Assembly: GCF_009455625.1 (NCBI RefSeq)
Contig: NZ_QPEQ01000002.1
Coordinates: forward strand, 372,001 to 436,000
Length of the DNA: 64,000 nucleotides
Reading direction: 5' to 3'
From: Paraburkholderia bonniea
GTDB taxonomy: Bacteria > Pseudomonadota > Gammaproteobacteria > Burkholderiales > Burkholderiaceae
Shown: one piece after another, positions 26,932-36,977 of the stretch
How the letters are laid out: each line of letters starts with the position of its first letter
Numbering within the stretch: the first letter of the stretch is position 1
The notes under the pieces: generated by a model
What the model was told of the DNA's origin: nothing
What the model saw: only the letters and a program-made list of their open reading frames with translations
Databases searched by the model: none
Position numbers and translations under genes: made by a program

Positions 26932-28368
26932 TTACTTCTGCCCCAGCGCTTGCCGCACGCCTTTGCCATAGCTCGGATCAACCTGGTCGAACAGCGCCAG
27001 TTGCCGCTCGATAACGTCTTGCGGCACGCCGCGCATCGCTGCGGCGATGTTGTTATAGAAGCGCTCGCGCTGAGCCGTATCGAATAGCGCATAAAGCGCT
27101 CGCGGATGGCTGAAATAATCGCCGTCTTCCCGGTGATCGTAGCGCTCGACTGGGCCGTTGGTCGCCAGCGGCGGCTCGTTTACGGATGGGTCTTGCGGGA
27201 ACGCACCATCGCGGTTCGGCTCGTAATTCACCGTGCTGCCCTGATTGCCATCACTACGCGTCATGCCGTCCCGGTGGAACGAGTTCTGCATCGGGCAACG
27301 CGGTGCATTCACCGGAATCTGATGATGATTCACGCCCAGCCGGTAACGCTGCGTGTCGCCATACGAGAACAGCCGCCCTTGCAGCATCCGGTCTGGCGAG
27401 AAGCCAATGCCGGGGACGATGTTGGCTGGCGTGAAAGCGGCCTGCTCGACGTCGGCAAAGTAGTTTTCCGGATTCTTGTTCAGCTCCAGCACGCCCACTT
27501 CAATCAGCGGGAAATCTTTATGCGACCACACTTTCGTGACGTCGAACGGATTTTCCTTGCGTGAATTGGCCTCGGCTTCGGACATGATCTGCACGCAAAA
27601 ACGCCATTGCGGAAAGTTTTTCTTTTCGATCTGTTCGAACAGGTCGCGTTGCGCGCTTTCGCGGTCCTGGCCAATCAAGGCATTGGCTTCGTCATTCGTA
27701 TAGTTTTCAATGCCTTGTTTCGACTTGAAGTGGAATTTGACGTAACACCGTTCGTTTTGCGCATTGAGAAACGAATACGTATGCGAGCCAAAACCGTGCA
27801 TCTGGCGATAATTTTTCGGCAACCCCCGGTCGCTCATCAGGATCGTGACCTGGTGCAGCGATTCCGGATGACGTGACCAGAAATCCCAAACCGCTGTGGC
27901 ATCACGCAGATTGGTTTGTGGATTGCGCTTTTGCGTGTGAATGAAATCAGGGAATTTCAGCGGGTCACGGATAAAGAAGACCGGTGTGTTGTTGCCCACC
28001 AGATCCCAGTTGCCTTCCTCGGTATAAAACTTGATCGCAAAGCCGCGTACGTCGCGCTCAGCGTCTGCGGCACCGCGTTCACCTGCGACCGTTGAAAAGC
28101 GCACGAAAGCAGGCGTGACTTTGCCCACTTCAAAGAGTTTGGCCCGGCTATAGCGGGAAATATCGTGCGTGATGGTCAAGGTGCCAAAGGCACCTGAGCC
28201 TTTGGCGTGCACGCGCCGCTCAGGGATGACTTCGCGGTCGAAGTGGGCGAGTTTTTCGATCAGCCAGAAGTCTTGCAAGGTGACCGGGCCGCGCGGGCCG
28301 GCCGTTTCGCTGTTCTGGTTGTCACCGACCGGCGCGCCGGCAGCGGTTGTCAGGGTGCGTTTTGTCAT
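26932..28368 (-). CDS. katA: Monofunctional haem catalase (small subunit)
   Basis: A 478-residue catalase that breaks down hydrogen peroxide. The distal His is His54 in [13 protein letters not shown] and the distal Asn is Asn127 in [13 protein letters not shown]; the proximal haem ligand Tyr is near residue 337 in [14 protein letters not shown]. The length fits small-subunit clade-3 enzymes. It is monocistronic. The symbol follows common use; the genome may hold other catalases. The 235 bases between it and the effector-like gene hold no feature I can name. Confidence 0.93.
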   Translation of the reverse strand: MTKRTLTTAAGAPVGDNQNSETAGPRGPVTLQDFWLIEKLAHFDREVIPERRVHAKGSGAFGTLTITHDISRYSRAKLFEVGKVTPAFVRFSTVAGERGAADAERDVRGFAIKFYTEEGNWDLVGNNTPVFFIRDPLKFPDFIHTQKRNPQTNLRDATAVWDFWSRHPESLHQVTILMSDRGLPKNYRQMHGFGSHTYSFLNAQNERCYVKFHFKSKQGIENYTNDEANALIGQDRESAQRDLFEQIEKKNFPQWRFCVQIMSEAEANSRKENPFDVTKVWSHKDFPLIEVGVLELNKNPENYFADVEQAAFTPANIVPGIGFSPDRMLQGRLFSYGDTQRYRLGVNHHQIPVNAPRCPMQNSFHRDGMTRSDGNQGSTVNYEPNRDGAFPQDPSVNEPPLATNGPVERYDHREDGDYFSHPRALYALFDTAQRERFYNNIAAAMRGVPQDVIERQLALFDQVDPSYGKGVRQALGQK

Positions 28369-28590
28369 CGCTGTCCTTTTTTGGTGGGGAGTAAATCATT
28401 GCGGCAGGCGAACCCGGCATGTTGCTGGCTGGGTTCGTCTGGCTCGTTTGGCTTAGTTTGGCTCGCCTGGTTCAGGCTCAAGCGCGGGGTAGTCTAACAA
28501 GGCTTGCTGCAGGTAGTCGGTTTGTTGCGCAGTAATCGTGTGTGAATCGCCGGAGATCGACGCACGATCATGCAAGATGAATCGTGTGGT

Positions 28591-30351
28591 TCAACGGCTG
28601 GCGGGGGCGGCGGCGGGGGCTGACGCTGGACGCCGGGCATCCGGTGGCACGCCGAGCAGTTGCAGCGTGCCGCCGGTCACCGCGCTAAATACCGGGCCCG
28701 CGACGGTGCCGCCATAGAACGCGCGGCCAGCCGGATCGTCGATCATCACGGCGACCACGATTTGCGGCTGGCTCATTGGTGCCATGCCGACAAACAGCGC
28801 GCGGTAACGGTTCTTGGCGTAGGTCGAGCCGATTTGCTTGCGGGCAGTGCCGGTTTTACCTCCAACCCGATAGCCTTCAACCGTCGCTGCGCGGCCCGTG
28901 CCTCCGGGGCCGACTGCGGATTCCAGCATCGCGCGCAGCGAGGCTGCCGTGGCGGGCGTGGTCACGCGTGGCCCGGGAGGGAGCGCTGTGGGGGCGGCCT
29001 CGCTGTCGAGCAGCAGCCGTGCGGGGTGCATCGTGCCGTCACCGGCGTAGGCGGTATAGGCCTGAGCGATTTGCAGCAGCGAAGTCGAGAGGCCATAGCC
29101 GTAGGACATCGTGGCCTGCTCGATCGGACGCCAGCTTTTCCATGGCCGCACGCGGCCTGACGCCACGCCCGGGAAGGTCAGTTCTGGCGCGCGGCCAAGG
29201 CCGTAATCCTGATATTTGTCCCAGATGGTTTGGGCGGGCAGGTTCAGCGCCAGCTTGGCGAGCGCGATATTGCTCGATTTTTGCAACGCTTCGGCCACCG
29301 TGATGCGGCCGTGGTTGGAGGTGTCGTGAATCACGGCGGGCCCAATTTTGTAGGTGCCGGGGGCGGTGTCGATCAGGCTTTGCGGCCGGACTTTGCCGGT
29401 ATCCAGCGCCAGGCCGATCACCACTGGCTTGATCGTTGAACCGGGCTCGAAGGTGTCGACCACCGCGCGGTTGCGCAACTGGCGGCCGGTCAGGCGGCCG
29501 CGATCGTTGGGATCAAAGCTCGGATAGTTGGCGAGCGCGAGCACTTCGCCATTGCGCGCGTCCAGCACGACGACGCTGCCCGCTTCCGCGCTGTGCTTAG
29601 CGATTGCCGCTTTCAGCTGCGAATACGCCAGTTGCTGAACCCGGCGGTCGATGCTCAGATGCACCGTCTCGCCATTCAGCGCAGGCACGAGCGGGCGGGT
29701 TTCCAGCACCACTCGGCCAAGCCGGTCACGGATCACCTCACGTTGCCCATCGGTGCCGCTCAGTTGCTGGTTTGCGGCCAGTTCAACGCCTTCCTGGCCT
29801 TTGTCCTCGATATCGGTGAAGCCCACCACGTGCGCGGCGGATTCGCCTTCGGGATAAAACCGTTTTGAATCGGCGATGCGGGTGATGCCCGCCCGGTCGA
29901 GCTTGTCGATCTCAACGGCCGTCGCGGCATCCACCTGGCGCTTGAGCAGCACGAACGAACGATCGCCGTCCAGGCGTTTTTTCAGCTCAGCGAGCGGCAA
30001 CTTGAGCAGTTTGGCGAGCGCCGGATAGGTGGCCGGATCGAGCAACTTGGGCGTAGCCCAGATTTCATAGGTGACGAGACTGACCGCCAGCAGCGCCCCG
30101 TGGCGGTCGACGATACGGCCGCGGGTGGAATCGAGCTCGAGCGTGCGCTGGTAACGCTTTTGCCCTTGCGTGACGTAGAAATCCTGATTGACCACCTGCA
30201 CCCAGAAGGCCCGGCCTACCAGCGCAGCGAACGCGGCAAACATCAGAAAGATCACCAGCTTGGAGCGCCACAGTGGCAAGCGGGTGACCAGTACTGGATT
30301 CCTGGCGACAGGGGCGTAAGCATCTTGACGCGACTTTTTTTTCTGGATCAT
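28591..30351 (-). CDS. FtsI-like penicillin-binding protein (class B transpeptidase), probable second copy
   Basis: A 586-residue peptidoglycan transpeptidase. One N-terminal membrane segment (about 30-52) anchors it; the PBP dimer domain begins RGRIVDRHGALLAVS. The active-site motifs are STIK (Ser305), SSN (359-361) and KTGT (499-501). A Pro/Ala-rich tail ends the protein. Genes of the division cluster (mra, mur, ftsW) are absent around it, so it looks like the extra FtsI paralogue rather than the dcw-cluster gene. I chose ATG at 30351; a GTG 51 bases upstream is also open. Confidence 0.85.
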   Translation of the reverse strand: MIQKKKSRQDAYAPVARNPVLVTRLPLWRSKLVIFLMFAAFAALVGRAFWVQVVNQDFYVTQGQKRYQRTLELDSTRGRIVDRHGALLAVSLVTYEIWATPKLLDPATYPALAKLLKLPLAELKKRLDGDRSFVLLKRQVDAATAVEIDKLDRAGITRIADSKRFYPEGESAAHVVGFTDIEDKGQEGVELAANQQLSGTDGQREVIRDRLGRVVLETRPLVPALNGETVHLSIDRRVQQLAYSQLKAAIAKHSAEAGSVVVLDARNGEVLALANYPSFDPNDRGRLTGRQLRNRAVVDTFEPGSTIKPVVIGLALDTGKVRPQSLIDTAPGTYKIGPAVIHDTSNHGRITVAEALQKSSNIALAKLALNLPAQTIWDKYQDYGLGRAPELTFPGVASGRVRPWKSWRPIEQATMSYGYGLSTSLLQIAQAYTAYAGDGTMHPARLLLDSEAAPTALPPGPRVTTPATAASLRAMLESAVGPGGTGRAATVEGYRVGGKTGTARKQIGSTYAKNRYRALFVGMAPMSQPQIVVAVMIDDPAGRAFYGGTVAGPVFSAVTGGTLQLLGVPPDARRPASAPAAAPASR

Positions 30352-30482
30352 GGAATGAAATACGGGTCCTGCATGGGTAAAACGCCAGGTGGCGGCTGGC
30401 ACACAGCGTACCGCGTAGCGTGTGCGAGGCCAGCCTGACTTCGAGGCTGCGGCTGTTTGACTAACTGACTAATCAATCTCAA

Positions 30483-31106
30483 TCAATGCGCGCCACCGGC
30501 ATCGGCCGAGGAATAAACCTTGAGCTGCCAGTGAAAACGCACCGCCAGCATACGCGTCGCAAATCCGCTGACCAGCACGGCCACTGACGCGGTGTCGGCC
30601 GTGACGCCCCAATGCAGCAACAGCAGATACAGCCCGCCTGCGGCTAGCGCGATGCTGGCGTACAGATCCTGACGCAATACCAGCGGAATTTCATTGCACA
30701 GCAGATCACGCAGCATGCCACCACAGACACCGGTAATCGCCCCAGCCAGCACCACAATCGGGGTGCTGACGCCCAGCTTGAGCCCGACATTGCAGCCGAT
30801 GATGGTGAAAGCGATCAGTCCAAGCGCATCGACTGCGACAAATAGTCCCTGTAAATGCCGCAGCCACGGCGCAAGCGTGGCCGCGAGCAACGCGGCGCCA
30901 ATTGTAATAAAGACGTAATTCGAATGCGAGATCCACGTCAGCGGATAGTTGCCCAGCAGCACATCCCGCACCGTGCCGCCGCCCAGCGCGGTGGCCGTGC
31001 CAACCAGGCATAGCCCGAAGCGGTCCATACCCCGGCGCATGCCGACCAAGGCCCCCGACATCGCCTCGGCGGTAATGGCGATCAGATAGAGGGTGTAGAG
31101 CAGCAT
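30483..31106 (-). CDS. Trimeric intracellular cation channel (TRIC/UPF0126) family protein
   Basis: A 207-residue membrane protein with seven predicted helices in two similar halves. GTATALGGGTVRDVLLGNYPLTWI and GAITGVCGGMLRDLLCNEIPLVL are the paired glycine-rich motifs that define the family. Bacterial members form trimeric cation channels. ATG at 31106 starts the first helix; longer upstream starts would add an unrelated tail. Confidence 0.9.
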   Translation of the reverse strand: MLLYTLYLIAITAEAMSGALVGMRRGMDRFGLCLVGTATALGGGTVRDVLLGNYPLTWISHSNYVFITIGAALLAATLAPWLRHLQGLFVAVDALGLIAFTIIGCNVGLKLGVSTPIVVLAGAITGVCGGMLRDLLCNEIPLVLRQDLYASIALAAGGLYLLLLHWGVTADTASVAVLVSGFATRMLAVRFHWQLKVYSSADAGGAH

Positions 31107-31782
31107 GGCGGTCAGTCTCTGTGAAGGCGAATCAGCAAAAGGAAAAGAGGGTGAGGAGTGCGCTGGTGCCCACCCGGGGCATACCTTACGCACCCGCAAA
31201 AGCCGCCATTATCCAGACCGCCAGGTATTTGATGAAAATTCATGAAGCAAAATTATCGAATCCAAAATTTTACTTAAGATGCTTGCGGGGCTTGCCATTG
31301 AGAGCAGTGGCATGGGTTCTGCCCGTGATGGCACCCAGCAGGGGTGCCCACGTTTTCTGTTTTGAGACATCAGAAGGCAGCGGTTTTTGGCCGCTTTCGC
31401 GCCAGACGCTATAGCCCGTGCGTCCCTGCCAACGGCTTCGATTTATTTCCGATATAGTCGCCGGGTTCAGGCGTGCCACTTCAATTTGGTGCCGCGCGGC
31501 GATGCCAGGCTGGGCTTTATGCGGACGTAAGCGAGGGTGTCGCGCGATCTGGGCCAGGCCATCAATTCAAGTCCACAAGTCCATTTTTCTGGAAAACCTA
31601 GGCGTGTTTGCCGCTGAGCTGAGCAGGCGTTAAGCAGGCGTTAACGCCCGCATCAGTCAACCGGTGACTGCCATCTGAATGCCATCTGAACAACATCCAC
31701 TTTCCCCCGCGACGATTTCGACAGGCCGGCAGGCCAGTTGGTCTGCCCTGTGCGAGCCGTGGCGTTTTGCCGGAGTGACACG
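31107..31782. other. 676-bp divergent intergenic region
   Basis: No gene is supported. It contains small direct repeats, among them two GCAGGCGTTAA units near 31621-31644 and two TGCCATCTGAA units near 31669-31690. It should carry promoters for the TRIC-type gene and the phosphonate pair. Confidence 0.55.
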
Positions 31783-33546
31783 ATGAATGCACGCGAACCT
31801 GATTTTTCTTTGCAGTCACGCAGCCAGCGCTTGCGCGAGATGCTGACCAGCCCGCAGCTTGAATTCATGATGGAAGCGCATAACGGCCTTTCCGCGCGCA
31901 TTGTGCGTGAAGCGGGGTTTCGCGCGATCTGGGCTTCGGGGCTGGCGATTTCAGCGCAATACGGCGTGCGCGACAACAACGAAGCGAGCTGGACCCAAGT
32001 GGTGGATATGCTGGAGTTCATGGCCGACGCGAGCGATTTGCCGATCTTGCTGGACGGCGACACTGGCTATGGCAACTTCAACAATGTGCGGCGTCTGGTG
32101 CGCAAGCTCGAACAGCGCGGTATTGCCGGGGTCTGTATCGAGGACAAGCAGTTTCCCAAGACCAACAGCTTTATCAATGGCGAGCGCCAGCCGCTGGCCG
32201 AAATCGACGAGTTCTGCGGCAAGATCAAGGCCGGTAAAGATTCGCAGACTGACGCGAGTTTTTCCATCGTGGCCCGCGTCGAAGCGCTGATCGCTGGCTG
32301 GGGCATGGACGAAGCCTTGCGCCGTGCTGAGGCCTATCGTCAGGCGGGGGCCGATGCGATTCTGATTCACAGCAAGCTGTCGCGGCCGGACGAAATTCTG
32401 GCGTTTGCCCGCGAATGGGCCGGGCGTGGCCCGTTGGTGATCGTGCCGACCAAGTACTACAGCACGCCCACCGAGGCGTTTCGCCAGGCGGGGATCAGCA
32501 CGGTGATCTGGGCCAACCACTTGATTCGCGCATCGGCTTCGGCAATGCAGGCGGTGGCACACGAAATTCACGAGAACCAGACGCTGGTGGATGTCGAAGA
32601 CCGGGTAGCCCCGGTCAACGAGATTTTCCGCTTGCAGGATGCGGATGAATACTCGGCGGCAGAGCAGCGCTATCTGTCGGTGGCACGTGCTTCAGGAGCT
32701 GCTCTGGTGCTGGCTGCCAGCCGGGGCGCAGGGCTGGAGGCGGTTACTGCCGAGCGGCCCAAGGTGATGCTGCCGGTGGCGGGCAAGCCGCTGCTGCGCT
32801 GGCTGGTCGATGCGTTCAAGCGCGAAGGGGTGAACGACATCACCGTGGTGGGTGGTTACCGTGCCGATGCGATTGATACTGCGGGGATTCGTCTGGTGGT
32901 TAATCAGCAGTACGCGCAGACCGGCGAGCTGGCGTCCCTCGCCTGCGCGATGGATGGCTTGGGCTTGCAGGCCGATACGGTGATTTCTTATGGCGACCTG
33001 CTGTTTCGCAGCTACATCCTGCGCGATCTGGTGGAAAGCGAAGCGGCGTTCAGCGTGGTGGTTGATTCCACTCCGACCCAGGCGGCGAATTCAAGTGTGC
33101 GTGATTTTGCCTGGTGTTCCACGCCGGATGAGCGTGCGTTGTTCGGCAACAAGGTGCAGTTGCTGCGAGTGGCAGGCGAGCAGGACACCGGAGCGCAAGC
33201 GCCACATGGCCGCTGGGTGGGGCTGTTGAACGTGCGCGGCGCGGGCCGCGAACGCTTGCGCACGGTACTGGCGAGCTTGCGTGAGCGAGCCGATTTTGCT
33301 GCGCTCGATATGCCTGCGTTGCTGAATGCACTGATCGACGCGGGCGAAGCGATTGAGGTGCAGTACGTGCATGGGCACTGGCGCGGGGTGAATGATCTGG
33401 AAGATTTCCGCCGCGCGGGCGACTTCGCACATGCGCAATCCCCGCTGGCCAGTGGTGAACCTGCTGAACGGGATGAATCCGCTGAATCCGGCGCTTCTGC
33501 TCACCATGGGAAGGCGCTCAATGCGGCCCCGGGGGCCGCGCGATGA
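31783..33546 (+). CDS. aepX: Phosphoenolpyruvate mutase fused to a nucleotidyltransferase domain
   Basis: A 587-residue fusion. Residues 1-290 are PEP mutase, which rearranges PEP to phosphonopyruvate, the entry to nearly all phosphonates. The metal-site segment GDTGYGN (92-98) and the diagnostic EDKxxxxxNS motif (120-129, [10 protein letters not shown]) are exact. Residues about 305-540 are a sugar-phosphate-type nucleotidyltransferase: [35 protein letters not shown]. Such a domain could activate a phosphonate with CTP, as PntC does, for attachment to lipid or glycan; that is inference. The tail (540-587) is low complexity. GGAG stands seven bases before the ATG. It overlaps the next gene by four bases. 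Confidence 0.92.
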   Translation: MNAREPDFSLQSRSQRLREMLTSPQLEFMMEAHNGLSARIVREAGFRAIWASGLAISAQYGVRDNNEASWTQVVDMLEFMADASDLPILLDGDTGYGNFNNVRRLVRKLEQRGIAGVCIEDKQFPKTNSFINGERQPLAEIDEFCGKIKAGKDSQTDASFSIVARVEALIAGWGMDEALRRAEAYRQAGADAILIHSKLSRPDEILAFAREWAGRGPLVIVPTKYYSTPTEAFRQAGISTVIWANHLIRASASAMQAVAHEIHENQTLVDVEDRVAPVNEIFRLQDADEYSAAEQRYLSVARASGAALVLAASRGAGLEAVTAERPKVMLPVAGKPLLRWLVDAFKREGVNDITVVGGYRADAIDTAGIRLVVNQQYAQTGELASLACAMDGLGLQADTVISYGDLLFRSYILRDLVESEAAFSVVVDSTPTQAANSSVRDFAWCSTPDERALFGNKVQLLRVAGEQDTGAQAPHGRWVGLLNVRGAGRERLRTVLASLRERADFAALDMPALLNALIDAGEAIEVQYVHGHWRGVNDLEDFRRAGDFAHAQSPLASGEPAERDESAESGASAHHGKALNAAPGAAR

Positions 33547-34961
33547 TCGAGGCCGTACAGTTTGTCGAGGCCGCTCGGGCGCGCGGCTTCGACTGGTATG
33601 CCGGGGTGCCGTGTTCGTATCTGACGCCGTTCATCAATTACGTGCTGCAAGACCCGGCACTGCATTACCTCTCAGCAGCGAACGAGGGCGATGCGGTGGC
33701 GCTGATGGCCGGGGTCACGCTTGGGGCCGCTCCTGGGCGGCGCGGCGTGACGATGATGCAGAACTCCGGCTTGGGAAATGCGGTGAGCCCGCTAACTTCG
33801 CTGACCTGGACCTTTCGCTTGCCGCAACTGCTGATCGTGACCTGGCGTGGTCAGCCAGGCGTGCCTGATGAGCCGCAGCATGCGTTGATGGGCCCGGTGA
33901 CGCCGGCGCTGCTCGATTTGATGGAGATTCCCTGGGAGCTCTTTCCGCAGGATGCTGAGGCGATTGGCCCAGCGCTGGATCGTGCGCTCGCGCATATGGA
34001 GGCTAGTGGCCGGCCTTACGCGTTGCTGATGCAAAAAGGCAGTGTCGCGCCGTATCCGTTACAGCCAGGTGTGAGTGCGTTGCCGCCTCGGGCTGCGCGG
34101 GGGCTAGCGGTAGAACGTGTTGCTACGTTGGGGGGGGCGATGGCTGTTGCTACGGCTACCGCAGCCACCACAGCCACTGCAGCCACCACAGCTACCGCAG
34201 CCACCACAGCCACTGCAGCCACCACAGCTACCGCAGCCACCACAGCCACTGCAGCCACCACAGCTACCGCAGCCACCACAGCCACCACAGCCACTGCAGC
34301 CACCACAGCTACCGCAGCCACCACAGCCACCACAGCTACCGCAGCCTTGCCAACACGTCAGGCGGCTTTACAGCGCGTGATGGCGCACACGCCAGTGGCG
34401 ACGACAGTGGTGCTGGCCTCGACGGGATTTTGCGGCCGCGAGCTGTATGCGCTTGAGGACCGTCCGAACCAGTTGTACATGGTCGGTTCAATGGGCTGCG
34501 TGACACCGCTGGCACTTGGGCTGGCATTGGCGCGTCCTGACTGGCACGTAGTCGCGCTTGATGGCGACGGTGCGGCGCTGATGCGTATGGGGGTGTTTGC
34601 GACTTTGGGCGCTTATGGGCCAGCCAATCTCACGCATGTGCTGCTGGATAACGGCGCACACGATTCGACCGGTGGCCAGAGCACGGTTTCACCTCAAGTG
34701 TCGTTTGCCGCGATAGCTGCCGCCTGCGGTTACACGCTGGCACAAGACAGCAATACGCTCGATGCGCTCGATGCGCTGCTGGCCGTGGCAGCGCTTGATG
34801 AAGAACCACTCGATGAGCCTTTCAAGGGGCCGCGCTTTCTCCGCCTCGCCATTGCTTGTGGCACGCCTGACGGTTTGCCGCGTCCCACGATTACTCCGCC
34901 CGAGGTGGCGGCGCGTCTGATGCGTCATCTGAATCAAGGTCAGCGCCACGGCGTGCAATGA
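33543..34961 (+). CDS. aepY: Phosphonopyruvate decarboxylase with repeat-encoded Ala/Thr linker
   Basis: A 472-residue ThDP enzyme that decarboxylates phosphonopyruvate to phosphonoacetaldehyde, pulling the unfavourable mutase step forward. The N-terminal half has the activating Glu in [13 protein letters not shown] (Glu48); the C-terminal half has the ThDP/Mg motif [12 protein letters not shown] with [10 protein letters not shown] after it. Between them, residues 202-268 are only Ala and Thr, coded by a minisatellite at 34146-34346. The usual family length is about 375-400, so the linker explains the excess. ATGA overlap couples it to the mutase gene. No transaminase or reductase follows, so the final product is not defined here. 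Confidence 0.9.
   Translation: MIEAVQFVEAARARGFDWYAGVPCSYLTPFINYVLQDPALHYLSAANEGDAVALMAGVTLGAAPGRRGVTMMQNSGLGNAVSPLTSLTWTFRLPQLLIVTWRGQPGVPDEPQHALMGPVTPALLDLMEIPWELFPQDAEAIGPALDRALAHMEASGRPYALLMQKGSVAPYPLQPGVSALPPRAARGLAVERVATLGGAMAVATATAATTATAATTATAATTATAATTATAATTATAATTATAATTATTATAATTATAATTATTATAALPTRQAALQRVMAHTPVATTVVLASTGFCGRELYALEDRPNQLYMVGSMGCVTPLALGLALARPDWHVVALDGDGAALMRMGVFATLGAYGPANLTHVLLDNGAHDSTGGQSTVSPQVSFAAIAAACGYTLAQDSNTLDALDALLAVAALDEEPLDEPFKGPRFLRLAIACGTPDGLPRPTITPPEVAARLMRHLNQGQRHGVQ
34146..34346. repeat. Minisatellite inside the phosphonopyruvate decarboxylase gene
   Basis: About 200 bp built from GCCACCACAGCCACTGCA and GCCACCACAGCTACCGCA 18-bp units and shorter derivatives. 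All units are multiples of three, so the reading frame is kept and other frames also stay open. Confidence 0.95.
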
Positions 34962-35200
34962 CGATGCTGTTACTCAAGCTGCGCGTCAGGGTCACGTATG
35001 TGCAGTTGCATGACGCGCTCAAGGTGGTTTGTCGGCGCAGTGGTTCCGGATCTCGACGATAGGCGCGCTGCAGGCGGTGGATATCGAGCGGCGACTGACG
35101 ATGTTTGCGAGGTTACTGCGCAGAGGGTGGTGAAGGCGCTGGAGCGTTAGCCAGCGGTGTAGCGGCGAGAGCTGAACGAGGGGCTTGATCCTGTTGGGAG

Positions 35201-35324
35201 CCCGGCACCCGGCACCCGGCACCCGGCACCCGGCACCCGGCACCCGGCACCCGGCACCCGGCACCCGGCACCCGGCACCCGGAACCCGGAACCCGGAACC
35301 CGGAACCCGGAACCCGGAACCCGG
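35201..35324. repeat. 7-bp minisatellite (CCCGGCA, then CCCGGAA)
   Basis: About 17-18 tandem heptamers. The first twelve or so are CCCGGCA and the last five are CCCGGAA, so a variant unit has spread at one end. Confidence 0.97.
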
Positions 35325-35343
35325 CGTTGTGACCCTGTCAGAT

Positions 35344-35392
35344 GGAAAGCAGGAAAGCAGGAAAGCAGGAAAGCAGGAAAGCAGGAAAGCAG
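35344..35392. repeat. 8-bp tandem repeat (GGAAAGCA), six copies
   Basis: Six exact copies, 20 bases after the 7-bp array, with an unrelated unit. Confidence 0.97.
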
Positions 35393-35452
35393 GGCCCACC
35401 CGCGCCTGATTACGTTTCCCCCGCTTCCCGCTTTTCTTCGCCACAGCGCTTA

Positions 35453-35617
35453 CTACGCGAGCCAGAGCACAGGATCTTTATCGGGTGGCCCATCGGGCTG
35501 CTGCGGCTCGTCATGATGACGACCGGGCGCGGGTGGAATTAACGGATCGCCTTGAGGATCCCCGGTTGGATCAGACAGGGGCCCAGGCAGCGGACTGGTA
35601 TGCATGCAGTGCTTCAT
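35453..35617 (-). CDS. Small proline-rich protein, 54 residues
   Basis: Reading from ATG at 35617, which has GGAGG eight bases upstream, gives a 54-residue protein with repeated Pro-Gly and Asp-Pro dipeptides (PLPGPLSDPTGDP, PQQPDGPPDKDPVLW). There is no signal peptide or membrane segment. The strong ribosome-binding site and even composition suggest a real gene; I recall similar short Pro/Asp-rich hypothetical proteins in Burkholderia. Function unknown. Confidence 0.65.
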   Translation of the reverse strand: MKHCMHTSPLPGPLSDPTGDPQGDPLIPPAPGRHHDEPQQPDGPPDKDPVLWLA

Positions 35618-35700
35618 GATTGACCTCCGTCAGAAATTGCGGGTTGGTGCATGAGAACCAGAGTAGGAGATCTTGCCCGCCTGTGTGGCCTCGGCCTCCT

Positions 35701-36315
35701 TCAGCGTGCTGCAAGGCTGCCGGACGTGATAACGCTGCCCAGATCGCTGGCGGTGTCGATATCCAGCAGGATGCCAGGGTCATCGAGTTCTAGCCGCAGG
35801 TAGTCGCGCTGCGCAAACAGCGCTCGCGCGCCGCTGTCGCCCTCCAGTGCGGCCAGGCTGGCGCGATGTTGCGCGCTGACCCCAACCGGATGGCCGCGCT
35901 GAGCGCGATAAAACGGCGCGACCAGGGCTGCGCCCTGATCGAGCGCTCTGGCCACGGCTTCGATGCTGGCGGGCGCGATCGCGGGCATATCGGCGAGGGC
36001 GATGATCCATCCTGTTTCGTCGTGGCTTGCCTTGACAGCGGCTGCCAGGCTGGCCCCCATTCCGCGCGCCGCTTGAGCGGAAATCATCACGTCGCAGCCT
36101 GCCTCGCTTAGCAAACGGGCGAGCGGCTCGGCATCTGGCCGAACCACGGCAAGCACGCGCGGCACGCTTTGCAGCAAGCGCTCAGCGGCCTCCTGCGCGA
36201 CACAGCGGCCATGCGGCAGCGGTGCCAGCAGCTTGTTGTTCAAGCCGGATGGATCGAAGCGAGAACCTTGCCCTGCGGCGAGCAGGATGCCGCGTGCAAC
36301 TGATTGATAGGACAT
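35701..36315 (-). CDS. MobA/MocA-like nucleotidyltransferase
   Basis: A 204-residue NTP transferase. LLAAGQGSRFDPSG is the nucleotide-binding loop, LADMPAIAP supplies the metal Asp, and GHPVGVS is the typical substrate motif of molybdenum-cofactor cytidylyltransferases (MocA) and relatives. It probably transfers CMP or GMP to molybdopterin. The usual partner xdhC or a molybdoenzyme is not next to it. It is unrelated in sequence to the transferase domain of the PEP mutase fusion. Confidence 0.83.
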   Translation of the reverse strand: MSYQSVARGILLAAGQGSRFDPSGLNNKLLAPLPHGRCVAQEAAERLLQSVPRVLAVVRPDAEPLARLLSEAGCDVMISAQAARGMGASLAAAVKASHDETGWIIALADMPAIAPASIEAVARALDQGAALVAPFYRAQRGHPVGVSAQHRASLAALEGDSGARALFAQRDYLRLELDDPGILLDIDTASDLGSVITSGSLAAR

Positions 36316-36977
36316 AAGCGCAAAGGAGAGCAGCGAACGAACGTGAGCGGGGGCTTGTATAGGGACTGATGCGATGCCGCGATACCCCGTAAAAGTTGAC
36401 GCATTGTGTCGGGCAAGGCTTGGGCTGGCAAGGCTGCAGACGTAATGAATCCATTGGGGTCAACGAGTTCCGGCCCGCGCGCTGTCAGCGGTTTTCAACT
36501 GCTTTAGCGCGTTAAATCGAGTTAAATTTTCCCGGTTATCAAAGCGTGACATAACCCGTTGGTTTTTCCGGGTATTCAAGAAGTTGAAATATTTCTGTCG
36601 AAATTTTCTTCATCCTTGCAAACTTCGCCCTGTTGCAGCTTTGGCTGGCTGGGCGGTGCTTGAATCATGCGGCGAATAGGCTTGGCCTGTAGCACGCCAC
36701 GCAGGCTGTACTCCGGTCTGCAGCCTTGAATTCGCAGAGAAAGATCAACAATCTAAAAGGTTGAAATAGATGTCTTGTACCGCTTGCATTTTTTTCGAAT
36801 TTGAGATGTTGCATTGGGAGCCCAAGTGATAATGCGCGGCTTCCTTCCTACTCATTGTCGGCTTGATTCCGGCGCGTACGGTATGCCGGATTCCCTCCTT
36901 TTTATTCCCTGCCTATCCATGTTGATGTCCCGCTGTTATGCCGCTGGCTTCAGTTATCTGCACAGCGGGAGGTGCTG
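36316..36977. other. 662-bp divergent intergenic region
   Basis: No gene supported. The middle part (36500-36620 and 36740-36830) is AT-rich compared with its surroundings and probably holds promoters for the MobA-like gene and the M23 peptidase operon. Confidence 0.5.

Larger units (their letters stand above)
34962..35452. other. Gene-free stretch holding two minisatellites
   Basis: The first 230 bases show no believable gene, though scattered codon-like stretches might be decayed coding DNA. Two tandem arrays follow (35201-35324 and 35344-35392). Frames open through the arrays only reflect the repeats. Confidence 0.55.

Noticed and set aside
34016-34380. Ala/Val-rich and Pro/Gln-rich open frames opposite and beside the minisatellite
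   Set aside because: They arise only because the 18-bp units contain no stop in any frame; the phosphonopyruvate decarboxylase frame has conserved motifs on both sides.
2841-35392. CRISPR-like repeats
   Set aside because: All arrays are directly adjacent units of 6-18 bp without unique spacers.
35185-35444. Open frames of HPAPGTR- or GCRVPGA-type repeats on both strands
   Set aside because: They are translations of the heptamer array without ribosome-binding sites or non-repeat domains.
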